DNA of 12,557 nt from a gamma proteobacterium symbiont of Bathyaustriella thionipta (GCA_025656895.1 JAHXHF010000170.1:1-12557); one strand, 5' to 3'. Shown: positions 1 through 6,275, counted from the first letter of the stretch. Notes: generated from the sequence alone by a model not told the origin. Made by a program: numbers and translations.

Positions 1-140
1 ACCCACAGGCCGCCGCTATGAATGCCAATCATCAGAGGCTGTTCAAATCCCTGTTGTTGCATTTGTTGTTGCAGTTGAACGGCCATTTTGTCCAGCAAAG
101 GCGGTACGTCATATTCAGTTTGTATTATTTTTGTATTCAC
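1..140 (-). CDS. pyrR: Bifunctional pyrimidine operon regulator / uracil phosphoribosyltransferase, N-terminal part
   Basis: Only the first 46 codons are in the window; the gene continues beyond position 1. PyrR proteins belong to the phosphoribosyltransferase fold: they regulate pyrimidine genes in some bacteria and can make UMP from uracil and PRPP. The visible peptide has the family's opening helix (LLDKMAVQLQQQ, Gln-rich) followed by the first beta strand and loop (LMIGIHSGGLW). The PRPP-binding loop would come later, so activity cannot be judged. I chose the GTG at 140-138 because it is the first start in frame. It overlaps the end of ruvX by 26 nt, and a GGAAA stretch lies a few bases upstream as a weak ribosome binding site. 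Position next to ruvX is the conserved gammaproteobacterial order, which supports the call. An ATG further in (residue 19) is possible but would remove conserved sequence. Confidence 0.85.
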   Translation of the reverse strand, partial: MNTKIIQTEYDVPPLLDKMAVQLQQQMQQQGFEQPLMIGIHSGGLW

Positions 141-534
141 TCAACCAGGTTTCCAGAATAAGTTTAGCGGCCAGGTCATCAATATCGGCTGTTTTTCTAT
201 GTGGATTGTCTAACCGTGCGGCGCGTGAGGTCAAGCGTTCATCCGCCAGAAAAACCGGTTTGCCGTAGCGCGACTGCAGCTGGCGTGCAAATTTACGTGC
301 GCCGGCCGTGGCGTGGGTGGCCGCACCCTGCATTTCCAGCGGTTCGCCAACCACCAGCGCATCCGGTTGCCACTCCTGCAGCAGCCGGTCTATGGAATGC
401 CAGTCAGGTTGCTGTTTTTTATTGCGCAGAATAAGCAGGGGTGAGGCACTTGCAGTCAGCGTTTGCCCCACCGCTACACCAATCTTTTTGCTGCCGTAAT
501 CAAAGCCCAGCAGACTGCGCAGTGCTTCAGGCAT
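115..534 (-). CDS. ruvX: Putative pre-16S rRNA nuclease, RuvX/YqgF family
   Basis: The family (also called YqgF or RuvX) has an RNase H-like fold and is linked to processing of the 5' end of 16S rRNA; a Holliday junction resolvase role was proposed earlier from fold similarity. The 139-residue length is normal. Visible motifs in order: FDYGSKKIGVA (residues 11-21) with the first catalytic Asp at 12, VVGEPLEMQG (61-70), the DERLTS motif (98-103) and DIDDLAAKLILE (117-128) near the C-terminus with the last acidic residues. One small difference is VGEP where many homologues have VGLP. The start ATG overlaps the end of algH by 8 nt, and its 3' end overlaps the start of pyrR. Translation is therefore probably coupled to both neighbours. 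No own promoter is expected. Confidence 0.95.
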   Translation of the reverse strand: MPEALRSLLGFDYGSKKIGVAVGQTLTASASPLLILRNKKQQPDWHSIDRLLQEWQPDALVVGEPLEMQGAATHATAGARKFARQLQSRYGKPVFLADERLTSRAARLDNPHRKTADIDDLAAKLILETWLSEYKNNTN

Positions 535-1090
535 GACCGGACTGAGCAGAAAGCAGATTCAGGTCAACTCCCAGTACGTCGGCCGCCGCCTGCCAGCGTT
601 GTTTTGCCGGAATATCAAACAATATTTCCTTTTGTGCCGGAGCGCTCAGCCAGGCGTTATCAGCCAGTTCCTGTTCCAGTTGTCCTTCCCCCCAGCCGGC
701 ATAGCCCAGCGCAACCAGGCTCTTAGGCGGTCCTTCTCCATGGGCCATGGCTTCCAGTATATCCAATGAGGTGATAACACCGATATTGTCAGCCATACGC
801 ATGGTGGACTGCCATAGATGTTCGCCATCATGCAGGATAAAACCGCGATCTGTTTGTACCGGGCCACCGAAAAACAGGGGTTGCGCAGCGCTGCTGTTTT
901 CGCATGTTATATCCAGCTGGGCAAAAAGCTCGCTTAGTTCTATACCCGAAGGCCGGTTTATAACAATGCCGATGGCACCATCACGGTTATGCTCGCAGAG
1001 GTAGATAACGCTGTGTGCGAAATTTACATCTTTCAGGGCCGGCATGGCAATTAAAAGCTGTCCGGAGAGGTCGGTTACAGGTTCACTCAT
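527..1090 (-). CDS. algH: YqgE/AlgH family protein (UPF0301)
   Basis: This 187-residue soluble protein belongs to the YqgE/AlgH family, whose biochemical role is unresolved; in Pseudomonas the gene was first tied to alginate regulation. Recognisable family blocks are LSGQLLIAMPAL (residues 8-19), GAIGIVINRPSG (38-49), the FFGGPVQTDRGFILH block (73-87) and the GYAGWGEGQLEQEL block (129-142). Length is typical. The ATG at 1090 gives the standard N-terminus, although its ribosome binding site is weak (CTGAG about 6 nt upstream). It lies 54 nt after the tonB stop, the only real gap in the leftward operon, and its stop overlaps ruvX by 8 nt. The persistent pairing of algH with ruvX across gammaproteobacteria suggests joint expression; a shared function is only inference. 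Confidence 0.95.
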   Translation of the reverse strand: MSEPVTDLSGQLLIAMPALKDVNFAHSVIYLCEHNRDGAIGIVINRPSGIELSELFAQLDITCENSSAAQPLFFGGPVQTDRGFILHDGEHLWQSTMRMADNIGVITSLDILEAMAHGEGPPKSLVALGYAGWGEGQLEQELADNAWLSAPAQKEILFDIPAKQRWQAAADVLGVDLNLLSAQSGHA

Positions 1091-1144
1091 GTGGGCTCAG
1101 TATCAAGCTTGCGCAGCATGGATTCAAGTATTTTTGCAGCACGA

Positions 1145-2020
1145 TCAGTCTCCGGCGCGCAGGCGGTTGGAACTGAGAAATTGCCAGGTGCGGGTAATAT
1201 CCAGTATGTCAACATGTTTGCGTATGTCGGCGGGAAATGGTGAAAAGGGCGCCGACATGCGCACGATGCGAATAGCGGCGTCATCCAGAACCTTGTAGCC
1301 GGATGAGTGCAGCAGACGAATGCGTTCAACTGTACCATCAGCGCGCACAGCCACATGCACCACCAGATTGCCATACAGTTTTTTACGCCGCGCCTCATCC
1401 GGGTAATTCAGGTTGCCGATACGTTCGACCTTGCGCCGCCAGGCATCCAGATAGCTGGCATAACGATATTCCTGAGTGCTGGCGCTGATGGCTTTACGGC
1501 GGGGACGTTTGGCATAGGCATGGGTGCGCTGACTGAGTTCGGCAGACAGACGGGCAATTTCCTGATCGCGACTGGCTAATAGTTTTGCCAGTGTTTTTTT
1601 ATGGGTCTTTGACGGTTTTTTCGGTTGTGACCGAGCTACTTTAATCTGTGTACGGGCTTGCTGGCTGACCAGTGCCTTGCGAGCTTTTTGTTGAGGAACC
1701 GGAGGCGCCTGTCGCTGCTGGCTGGTGGCAGCCTGCTGTGAAGGTAGTGTGGGTTTTGAAGGGCGGCTTTCCGGTTTTTGTATTTTTTCTGTGTTACCAC
1801 TGCCCTGTTGGCTGACCTGGGCGAGGAAATCGGCCTTTTTGGACTCTTTAGGAGGCTTGATATTTTGCACCACCATGATGTCGATCTTGGGTGCTTTTTC
1901 AGGTGTTGCGGGTGTTTCCGGTTTGAAGCTGACGCCGAGTATTAACAAGGCATGCAGGCTAATTGCAAAAAACAAAGCCAGGCCAAGGCGGTCTGCGGCT
2001 GTTACTGTTGAGCTACTCAT
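1145..2020 (-). CDS. tonB: TonB-family energy transducer (TonB3-like)
   Basis: TonB proteins carry energy from the inner-membrane ExbB-ExbD motor across the periplasm to outer-membrane receptors. This one is 291 residues. A short cytoplasmic tail is followed by one membrane anchor (about residues 12-31) that contains the Ser-His (20-21) typical of TonB anchors. A long Pro/Lys/Gln-rich periplasmic linker (about 35-180) follows, with a short helical stretch at 143-166. The C-terminal domain (about 185-281) has NYPDEARRKKLYG and the VAVRADGTVERIRLLHSSG strand pair characteristic of the family. No exbB or exbD is visible here. In P. aeruginosa the gene at this position, tonB3, is needed for normal twitching and pilus assembly. 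The conserved place beside pil genes makes the same role plausible here, but that is inference. Its start overlaps the apbE stop by 8 nt. Confidence 0.93.
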   Translation of the reverse strand: MSSSTVTAADRLGLALFFAISLHALLILGVSFKPETPATPEKAPKIDIMVVQNIKPPKESKKADFLAQVSQQGSGNTEKIQKPESRPSKPTLPSQQAATSQQRQAPPVPQQKARKALVSQQARTQIKVARSQPKKPSKTHKKTLAKLLASRDQEIARLSAELSQRTHAYAKRPRRKAISASTQEYRYASYLDAWRRKVERIGNLNYPDEARRKKLYGNLVVHVAVRADGTVERIRLLHSSGYKVLDDAAIRIVRMSAPFSPFPADIRKHVDILDITRTWQFLSSNRLRAGD

Positions 2021-3077
2021 GGCTGATTATCCATTCAGCCGGTTGCTGCAGAGGTTTGAATAAAGCGCGCATTTGCTTGGTGATGTGAAAGCGATTTTGT
2101 GTATCAATCAATAAAACCTTGTCGATATGCATTTGTCGGGCGATATTCTGCCATTGATCGGGGCCGGCTACGAATAATGCGGTGGCGGCTGCATCGGCCA
2201 GCGCCGCATTTTCATGAATAACGGTTACCGAGCGCGTGCCGATGGCGGGTCGGCCTGTTCGCGGATCAAGAATGTGGCCATAGTGTTTGCCCTTGAATGG
2301 ATGGTAACGTTCATAGTCTCCCGAAGTAAAAACACTGTGTCGACCTTGCAATTCAAACCAGCCCAGTGGTTTTTCCGAGTCGGGGTTGCGCACCGCGATA
2401 CGCCAGGGTTTGCCCTGTTTGCTGCCCAGCACAATGAGGTCTCCACCGGCGTTGATGACAGCATCATGAATGCCCTGTTTCTGCAGGGTAAGTGCCGCCT
2501 GATTTAAAGCAACACCTTTGGCAAAGGCGCCAAAATCCAGAGCCAGTAATGGATTATTGGAGCGTATATATGAACCTCTGGTTTCAATATTCTCCAGGCT
2601 GGGCGGGGATTGCTGCAGATGTTCTATGGCTTTATCCGGGGGCGGCTGCCAATCGGCATCGGATTGGCCCTGAAACCCCCATAAGTTAAGTAGGCGGCCA
2701 ATGGCGGGATTAAATAAATGGTCGGATTGACGGGCCAATGGACGGGCTTGCCGGATCAGATCCATTATGGAAGCTTCGGCTTCAAACCACTGGCCGCTGG
2801 CAAGTTTCCGGTTGGTGCGTTGCAGCTCACCGGCTTGCCAGGCATGCCAACGCTTGTGCATGGCCTCGAATTGTTTGCTGAGGGCTGCGTGTGCTTTTTT
2901 GAAAGCCGCTTCATCAACACCGCTGGTGGTAAAATTGATGAGAGTGCCAAAAGCCAGAATTTGACCTTCGCGGATATTGTCGGCCGAGGTACAGGCTGGC
3001 AGCAAACTACTGATAAGCAGAACAGCAATCAGTCTGGCGGTAACCGGGTAAGGAGCAAAATTGACTTTGTTAGCCAT
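2013..3077 (-). CDS. apbE: FAD:protein FMN transferase, ApbE family lipoprotein
   Basis: ApbE enzymes cleave FAD and attach FMN covalently to a Thr or Ser of exported or membrane proteins such as the NqrB/NqrC and Rnf subunits, using Mg2+. The 354-residue protein starts with a lipoprotein signal: hydrophobic stretch 15-28 ending in LLPAC, so Cys29 should be lipidated and the enzyme membrane-tethered in the periplasm. Family motifs appear in order: FNPAIGRLLNLWGF (122-135), DFGAFAKGVALN (181-192), INAGGDL (208-214), TSGDYERY (251-258), HILDPRTGRP (268-277) and ADAAATALFVAGP (294-306). The usual MGT near the mature N-terminus reads FGT (44-46). All major motifs look intact. It overlaps gshB upstream and tonB downstream by 8 nt each, so it is a true operon member. 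No flavin acceptor protein is encoded in the window. The P. aeruginosa operon has no gene at this place. Confidence 0.93.
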   Translation of the reverse strand: MANKVNFAPYPVTARLIAVLLISSLLPACTSADNIREGQILAFGTLINFTTSGVDEAAFKKAHAALSKQFEAMHKRWHAWQAGELQRTNRKLASGQWFEAEASIMDLIRQARPLARQSDHLFNPAIGRLLNLWGFQGQSDADWQPPPDKAIEHLQQSPPSLENIETRGSYIRSNNPLLALDFGAFAKGVALNQAALTLQKQGIHDAVINAGGDLIVLGSKQGKPWRIAVRNPDSEKPLGWFELQGRHSVFTSGDYERYHPFKGKHYGHILDPRTGRPAIGTRSVTVIHENAALADAAATALFVAGPDQWQNIARQMHIDKVLLIDTQNRFHITKQMRALFKPLQQPAEWIISHE

Positions 3078-4020
3078 TTAGTCTGTTTTCTATGGCATCC
3101 AGCAGTTGGCCACTGATATTCAGGTTGAACTGGCTGTCCAGTTCGCGGATACAGGTGGGACTGGTTATGTTCACTTCAGTCAGGTAGTCGCCAATAATAT
3201 CCAGGCCGGCAAAGAGTACGCCGCGTTCCTTCAGGACGGCGCCTACCTGTTCGGCTATTTCCTGATCACGGGTTGATAAAGCCTGACCCTGACCGGTCGC
3301 GCCACGAGCCAGATTACCGCGCAATTCTCCCTCCCGGGGGATGCGAGCCAGGGCGTAGGGTACGGGCTGGCCATCCACAATAAGCACCCGTTTGTCACCG
3401 GCCGAAATTTCAGGAATGTAGGTTTGCGCCATCACACTGCGTTGACCATGCCGGGTTATGGTTTCCAGTATGACGTTACGGTTGGGGTCGTCCGCACGTA
3501 CCCGGAAAATAGATTCTCCACCCATGCCGTCCAGTGGTTTGACGATAACGTCACGGTATTGATCAATAAAATCTACAAAGCGCCCGGTTTGGCGGCTGAT
3601 CAGAGTTGGGGGGGTGTACGCAGGAAACCAGGTGGCGGCCAGTTTCTCATTGGCGTCACGCAGCGCGGCCGGGTTGTTCACGACCAGTACGCCGGTATTG
3701 GCAATGCGTTGTAACAGGTAGGTGGTGTACAGGTATTCCATATCAAAGGGCGGATCTTTGCGCATCAGGATGACATCCATGCGTGCCAACTGTATTTCCA
3801 CTTTGCTTTCCAGGCTGAACCAGTCTTGCGGGTTGTCGCACACCCGCAGTCGCTGTGCGCTGGCACATACATCCTGGTCACGTTGAAATAAATCATCCTG
3901 CTGCATATAAAAGAGGCGCCAGCCTCGCTGCTGCGCTTCCAGCAACATCGCAAAGCTGCTGTCTTTGTGGATCTTTATGTCGGCAATAGGATCCATGATA
4001 ATGCCAATATTAATATTCAT
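3070..4020 (-). CDS. gshB: Glutathione synthetase
   Basis: GshB joins gamma-glutamylcysteine and glycine with ATP to make glutathione, the second step of the pathway, in the cytoplasm. The 316-residue length matches the bacterial enzyme. The N-terminus has the family block GIIMDPIADIKIHKDSS (residues 6-22). The ATP-grasp region shows KPLDGMGG (161-168), EISAGDKR (204-211), the glycine-rich RGNLARGATGQG (234-245) and TEVNITSPTCIRE (281-293), where the Mg/ATP-binding Glu and Asn lie. All expected motifs are present. The ATG at 4020 is the first start and gives the normal N-terminus; its ribosome binding site is poor. It is the first gene of the leftward operon, so its promoter should lie in 4021-4201. 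Its stop overlaps apbE by 8 nt. Confidence 0.97.
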   Translation of the reverse strand: MNINIGIIMDPIADIKIHKDSSFAMLLEAQQRGWRLFYMQQDDLFQRDQDVCASAQRLRVCDNPQDWFSLESKVEIQLARMDVILMRKDPPFDMEYLYTTYLLQRIANTGVLVVNNPAALRDANEKLAATWFPAYTPPTLISRQTGRFVDFIDQYRDVIVKPLDGMGGESIFRVRADDPNRNVILETITRHGQRSVMAQTYIPEISAGDKRVLIVDGQPVPYALARIPREGELRGNLARGATGQGQALSTRDQEIAEQVGAVLKERGVLFAGLDIIGDYLTEVNITSPTCIRELDSQFNLNISGQLLDAIENRLNG

Positions 4021-4201
4021 TAGAGTTTACTTTATTGCTGAACAAGGAGTTATATTCGTTTGAAAAATCGAAAAGTTATTTGCCATTTGGCTCAGTCGTT
4101 GCTAAGTTCATTGTATAAGAGATCCATGCAGCTACATGTTAACAGGACGCGGGTGTAAGAGGTACCCGCTTGCACTGCATGATTATTGAGGAGTATGTAG
4201 A
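4021..4201. promoter_or_regulatory. Divergent intergenic region between gshB and the rightward secreted-protein genes
   Basis: These 181 nt separate two divergent transcription units, so they must hold the gshB promoter and probably one for the rightward genes. The half next to gshB is AT-rich. Rightward, TATAAG at 4114-4119 resembles a -10 box, but no good -35 box lies 16-18 nt upstream. Leftward, TATAAC on the minus strand (about 4050-4055) is a similar weak candidate without a matching -35. The TGTTAACA at 4137-4144 is a perfect 8-bp palindrome and could be an operator half or chance. I do not assign either promoter with confidence. Confidence 0.4.
4122..4183 (+). promoter_or_regulatory. 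Nested inverted repeat in the leader before the small secreted-protein gene
   Basis: An outer pair of perfect 7-nt arms, CATGCAG at 4125-4131 and CTGCATG at 4175-4181, can be extended by two A-T pairs across a one-base bulge. It encloses an inner perfect 6-bp GC-rich stem, GCGGGT at 4149-4154 and ACCCGC at 4164-4169, with a 9-nt loop. The outer stem ends 4 nt before the GAGGAG ribosome binding site (4188-4193), so as RNA it could affect translation of the gene at 4202. As DNA it could instead be an operator. No poly-T follows, so it is not a terminator. No known riboswitch is recognised. Confidence 0.35.
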
Positions 4202-4567
4202 GTGGTTCGGCAATTTCAAATAGGGGTTTTTATTATTAGTTTGCTTGGTGTGGTGCTGCCGGTTTTTGCAGCGGATGATTATCTTGATGCGCTGGAAGCA
4301 GAAGCGGCTAAAGTGAATGATGCCGATGATACGAAAACAGATGAGGGGCGACCGTATCATGATGAAGATGGTTTTTTACGCAACCTTCCTTTGCAGGCTT
4401 TTGAGGAGGAAATGGAAGATACCTTCGCGGGAACCTATTCGTTTTATAGAAAGCTGCAAAAAAGTAGTCAGGGTGAGGTTTTTGATGCCTATAAAAAAGG
4501 TGCCACTGTTGAACAGTTGAGGCGTATGATCATGAATCGTTTCTCACATGATCGCCTGTCACAATAA
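4202..4567 (+). CDS. Small secreted acidic protein of unknown function
   Basis: I do not recognise this 121-residue protein. It begins with a clear signal peptide: a basic N-terminus, a hydrophobic core at residues 5-22, and a likely cleavage after Ala23 or Ala24 (PVFAADD). The mature part is about 97 residues. It starts with a highly acidic stretch (25-58, many Asp and Glu) and ends in a basic, probably helical tail with the FYRKLQK segment (81-87) and YKKGATVEQLRRMIMNRF (97-114). It has no Cys and no membrane segment after the signal, so it should be periplasmic or secreted. The GTG start at 4202 is supported by GAGGAG at 4188-4193, 8 nt upstream; the nearby ATG at 4194 runs straight into a stop. 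It is followed 49 nt later by the rhodanese gene, with no terminator seen between them, so the two are probably co-transcribed. Confidence 0.8.
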   Translation: MVRQFQIGVFIISLLGVVLPVFAADDYLDALEAEAAKVNDADDTKTDEGRPYHDEDGFLRNLPLQAFEEEMEDTFAGTYSFYRKLQKSSQGEVFDAYKKGATVEQLRRMIMNRFSHDRLSQ

Positions 4568-4616
4568 AACAAATAATATTTGATAAAGAAAAACGATGAT
4601 TGGAGGGGTATCTAGA

Positions 4617-5345
4617 ATGAACTTAATGAGTCAACGCTTGTTGCTGTTGGGCTGTCTGCTGGTTTCGGGTTATTTGTGGGCGGACGAAGTGGTTGTAGGC
4701 AAAAGTGAGGCGGGTATCGTGCTGGCCCCGGGTAAGCCGTTTCTGCATGTTATTTCACAGGGTAAATCAATCAAGGTTGAGCGTGTTCAGGATCCTGATT
4801 TTGAATTGCGCGGCTACTATGCAAAGACTGCACGTAAATGTCCGCCTTTTTGCATTCAACCCATGCAATCGCAGCCGGGAGTGAAAACCATTGCCGAAGT
4901 AGAATTATTTGATTTTATGGAGGGGGAGTTGAGGGATGAGAAAGGCATTTTGATTGATGCGCGTACCCCCAGTTGGTACGCAAAGGGTACTATTCCCGGG
5001 TCGGTCAATTACCCTTTTACCATTTTGGATAAAGGGGCCGATGATCCCGAAACAGAGGAAGCTTTTGAGGCCTTTGGTGCTGAATTGCGCGGTGATGTAG
5101 GCTGGTTCACTCGCAAACTGGAAAGCTGGGGCTTTCTGGATGGCGAATTAAAAACAGATAAATGGGATTTCACAAAAGCAAAGGATCTGGTGCTTTTTTG
5201 TAATGGCATGCTTTGCGGGCAGTCGCCTCGTGCTATTAAGGGTCTGGTAAAAAATGGCTATCCAGCGGAAAAGATTTTCTATTATCGTGGTGGTATGCAG
5301 ATGTGGGAAGTGCTGGGATTAACCCGGGTTATTCCTGAGCAATAA
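4617..5345 (+). CDS. Secreted rhodanese-domain protein with CPPFC motif
   Basis: Rhodanese domains carry sulfur as a persulfide on an active-site Cys, or act as phosphatase-like or redox modules. I start this 242-residue protein at the ATG at 4617 because GGAGGGG (4602-4608) sits 8 nt upstream; an in-frame ATG at 4596 would add seven residues. A signal peptide (1-22, cleavage likely after LWA) sends it to the periplasm. Residues 23-90 form an N-terminal part with the Cys pair RKCPPFCIQPM (C75, C79). The rhodanese domain (about 92-237) shows LIDARTPSWYAKGTIPGSVN (112-131), an active loop CNGMLCGQSPRA (C195, C200), and YYRGGMQMWEVLG near the end. The loop is about two residues longer than the usual CxxGxRS loop and has two Cys. 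Thiosulfate sulfurtransfer, thiol redox or a sensory role are all open. Cys13 within the signal is unlikely to be a lipid site because the hydrophobic run before it is short. Confidence 0.88.
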   Translation: MNLMSQRLLLLGCLLVSGYLWADEVVVGKSEAGIVLAPGKPFLHVISQGKSIKVERVQDPDFELRGYYAKTARKCPPFCIQPMQSQPGVKTIAEVELFDFMEGELRDEKGILIDARTPSWYAKGTIPGSVNYPFTILDKGADDPETEEAFEAFGAELRGDVGWFTRKLESWGFLDGELKTDKWDFTKAKDLVLFCNGMLCGQSPRAIKGLVKNGYPAEKIFYYRGGMQMWEVLGLTRVIPEQ

Positions 5346-5379
5346 TTTTTTAAGTGTCTTGCTTGAAATGCTGGCGGGT

Positions 5380-5391
5380 TAGGCTAGCCTA
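5380..5391. repeat. Perfect 12-bp palindrome upstream of pilG
   Basis: TAGGCTAGCCTA equals its own reverse complement. It lies 34 nt after the rhodanese stop and about 80 nt before the pilG start, in the only non-coding gap between the two. It could be a dimeric regulator site at a pilG promoter; as RNA it gives only a 4-bp stem. No neighbouring -10/-35 pair is convincing. Confidence 0.3.
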
Positions 5392-5436
5392 GTGTTTTGA
5401 GTTCCTGCATTATGATGGATGATTTGTGATAAGCAG

Positions 5437-5460
5437 GTCTTATTGGTAAGGACTTTTTTT
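5437..5460 (+). terminator. Terminator-like hairpin with T7 tract just before pilG
   Basis: GTCTTA (5437-5442) can pair with TAA-GAC (5447-5453, one bulged G) around a 4-nt loop, and seven T residues (5454-5460) follow at once. The stem is short and only half GC, so it would be a weak intrinsic terminator. The GGAG ribosome binding site of pilG begins at the next base. It could separate the secreted pair from the pil operon or act as a partial attenuator. Confidence 0.35.
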
Positions 5461-5472
5461 GGAGATGTTCGC

Positions 5473-5874
5473 GTGAGTGAAGAGGAAGGAGATTTCGCTG
5501 GTTTGAAGGTTATGGTTATTGATGACAGTAAAACCATAAGAAGAACCGCTGAAAGCCTGCTTAAAAAAGCAGGTTGTGAGGTGCTAACGGCGACGGACGG
5601 ATTTGAGGCTTTGTCGATCATAGCCGAAGAAAGACCCGATCTGATTTTTGTGGATATCATGATGCCGCGGCTTGATGGTTATCAAACCTGTGCGCTGATC
5701 AAGCATAATGAAGAGTTTGCGGATACGCCGGTCATCATGTTGTCGAGTAAAGACGGCCTGTTTGATCGTGCCAGAGGCCGCATCGTGGGTTCCGAGCAGT
5801 ATTTAACCAAGCCGTTTACGAAAGAAGAACTGCTGGGTGCAATCCGCAGCCATGCAGAAAAACAGTCTGCGTAA
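5473..5874 (+). CDS. pilG: Twitching motility response regulator PilG
   Basis: PilG is a single-domain CheY-like regulator phosphorylated by ChpA; in Pseudomonas it promotes pilus extension and links to cAMP signalling. I start it at the GTG at 5473, giving 133 residues, close to the usual 135, with GGAG at 5461-5464 placed 8 nt upstream. A longer reading from an ATG at 5419 would add 18 residues unlike the family. The receiver is complete: acidic pair D17-D18, phosphoacceptor D61 in FVDIMMPRLDGYQTCALIK, Ser91-Ser92 at the switch position, and K113 in YLTKPF. The block MLSSKDGLFDRARGRIVGS (89-107) is highly typical of PilG. There is no DNA-binding domain, so output is by protein contact. pilH follows after 35 nt. 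Confidence 0.96.
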   Translation: MSEEEGDFAGLKVMVIDDSKTIRRTAESLLKKAGCEVLTATDGFEALSIIAEERPDLIFVDIMMPRLDGYQTCALIKHNEEFADTPVIMLSSKDGLFDRARGRIVGSEQYLTKPFTKEELLGAIRSHAEKQSA

Positions 5875-5909
5875 CTTGAATTTTGTCGTTTAGGTAACGG
5901 AGAAAAATT

Positions 5910-6275
5910 ATGGCGACTGTTTTAATAGTCGATGATTCACCTACAGAAACACACGTACTGAAAAGCATCCTGGAAAAGAATGGTTTGACAGCGCTGACTG
6001 CAGAAAATGGTGAGGCGGGTGTTGAGACCGCTAAAGCGGAAATGCCTGATCTGATTTTAATGGATGTTGTTATGCCGGGCTTGAATGGGTTTCAGGCGAC
6101 CCGAAAATTAAGCAAGGACGCGCAGACGGCTCAAATCCCCGTTATTCTGGTGACAACCAAGGATCAGGAGACTGATCGGATGTGGGGGCTGCGCCAGGGT
6201 GCGAAAGAATATGTAACCAAGCCGGTGGAAGCGGCTGATCTGATGGCTAAAATTCGCGGGCTTCTTCCCGCGTGA
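5910..6275 (+). CDS. pilH: Twitching motility response regulator PilH
   Basis: PilH is the second CheY-like regulator of the Pil-Chp system; in Pseudomonas it favours pilus retraction or acts as a phosphate sink that counters PilG. The 121-residue receiver is complete: acidic pair D8-D9 in LIVDDSPTE, phosphoacceptor D52 in LILMDVVMPGLNGFQATRKL, Thr82-Thr83 before KDQETDRMWG (84-93), and K104 in YVTKPV. The KDQETD-WG-RQGA block is diagnostic for PilH as opposed to other CheY proteins. GGAG at 5899-5902 lies 7 nt before the ATG. The end of the gene codes for a strong GC hairpin just before its stop codon, and pilI starts 18 nt after that stop. Confidence 0.96.
   Translation: MATVLIVDDSPTETHVLKSILEKNGLTALTAENGEAGVETAKAEMPDLILMDVVMPGLNGFQATRKLSKDAQTAQIPVILVTTKDQETDRMWGLRQGAKEYVTKPVEAADLMAKIRGLLPA
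6255..6272 (+). promoter_or_regulatory. GC hairpin at the 3' end of pilH
   Basis: CGCGGG and CCCGCG form a perfect 6-bp all-GC stem around a CTTCTT loop. It covers the last codons of pilH and ends one base before the TGA. No T tract follows, so it is not a classic terminator. It lies 21 nt upstream of the pilI start, which has only a weak AGG ribosome binding site. It may stabilise the upstream mRNA or lower pilI expression, but it could also be a by-product of codon choice. Confidence 0.35.

Noticed and set aside
1087..1398. A minus-strand frame overlapping the tonB 3' end and stopping on the algH start (ATGA overlap), hinting at a frameshifted longer TonB.
   Set aside because: The TonB frame ends right after the usual DITRTWQF segment, so no extension is needed, and the other frame has a Cys/Trp-rich composition unlike TonB. 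The 4-nt overlap is probably chance.
4139..4360. Minus-strand 73-codon frame opposite the small secreted protein.
   Set aside because: It has no family features and no ribosome binding site of note; the opposite frame has a signal peptide, a good ribosome binding site and protein-like composition.
5329..5351. AT-only stem TTATT/AATAA overlapping the rhodanese stop codon, followed by six T residues.
   Set aside because: Five A-T pairs are too weak for an intrinsic terminator; the later hairpin at 5437-5460 is the better candidate.
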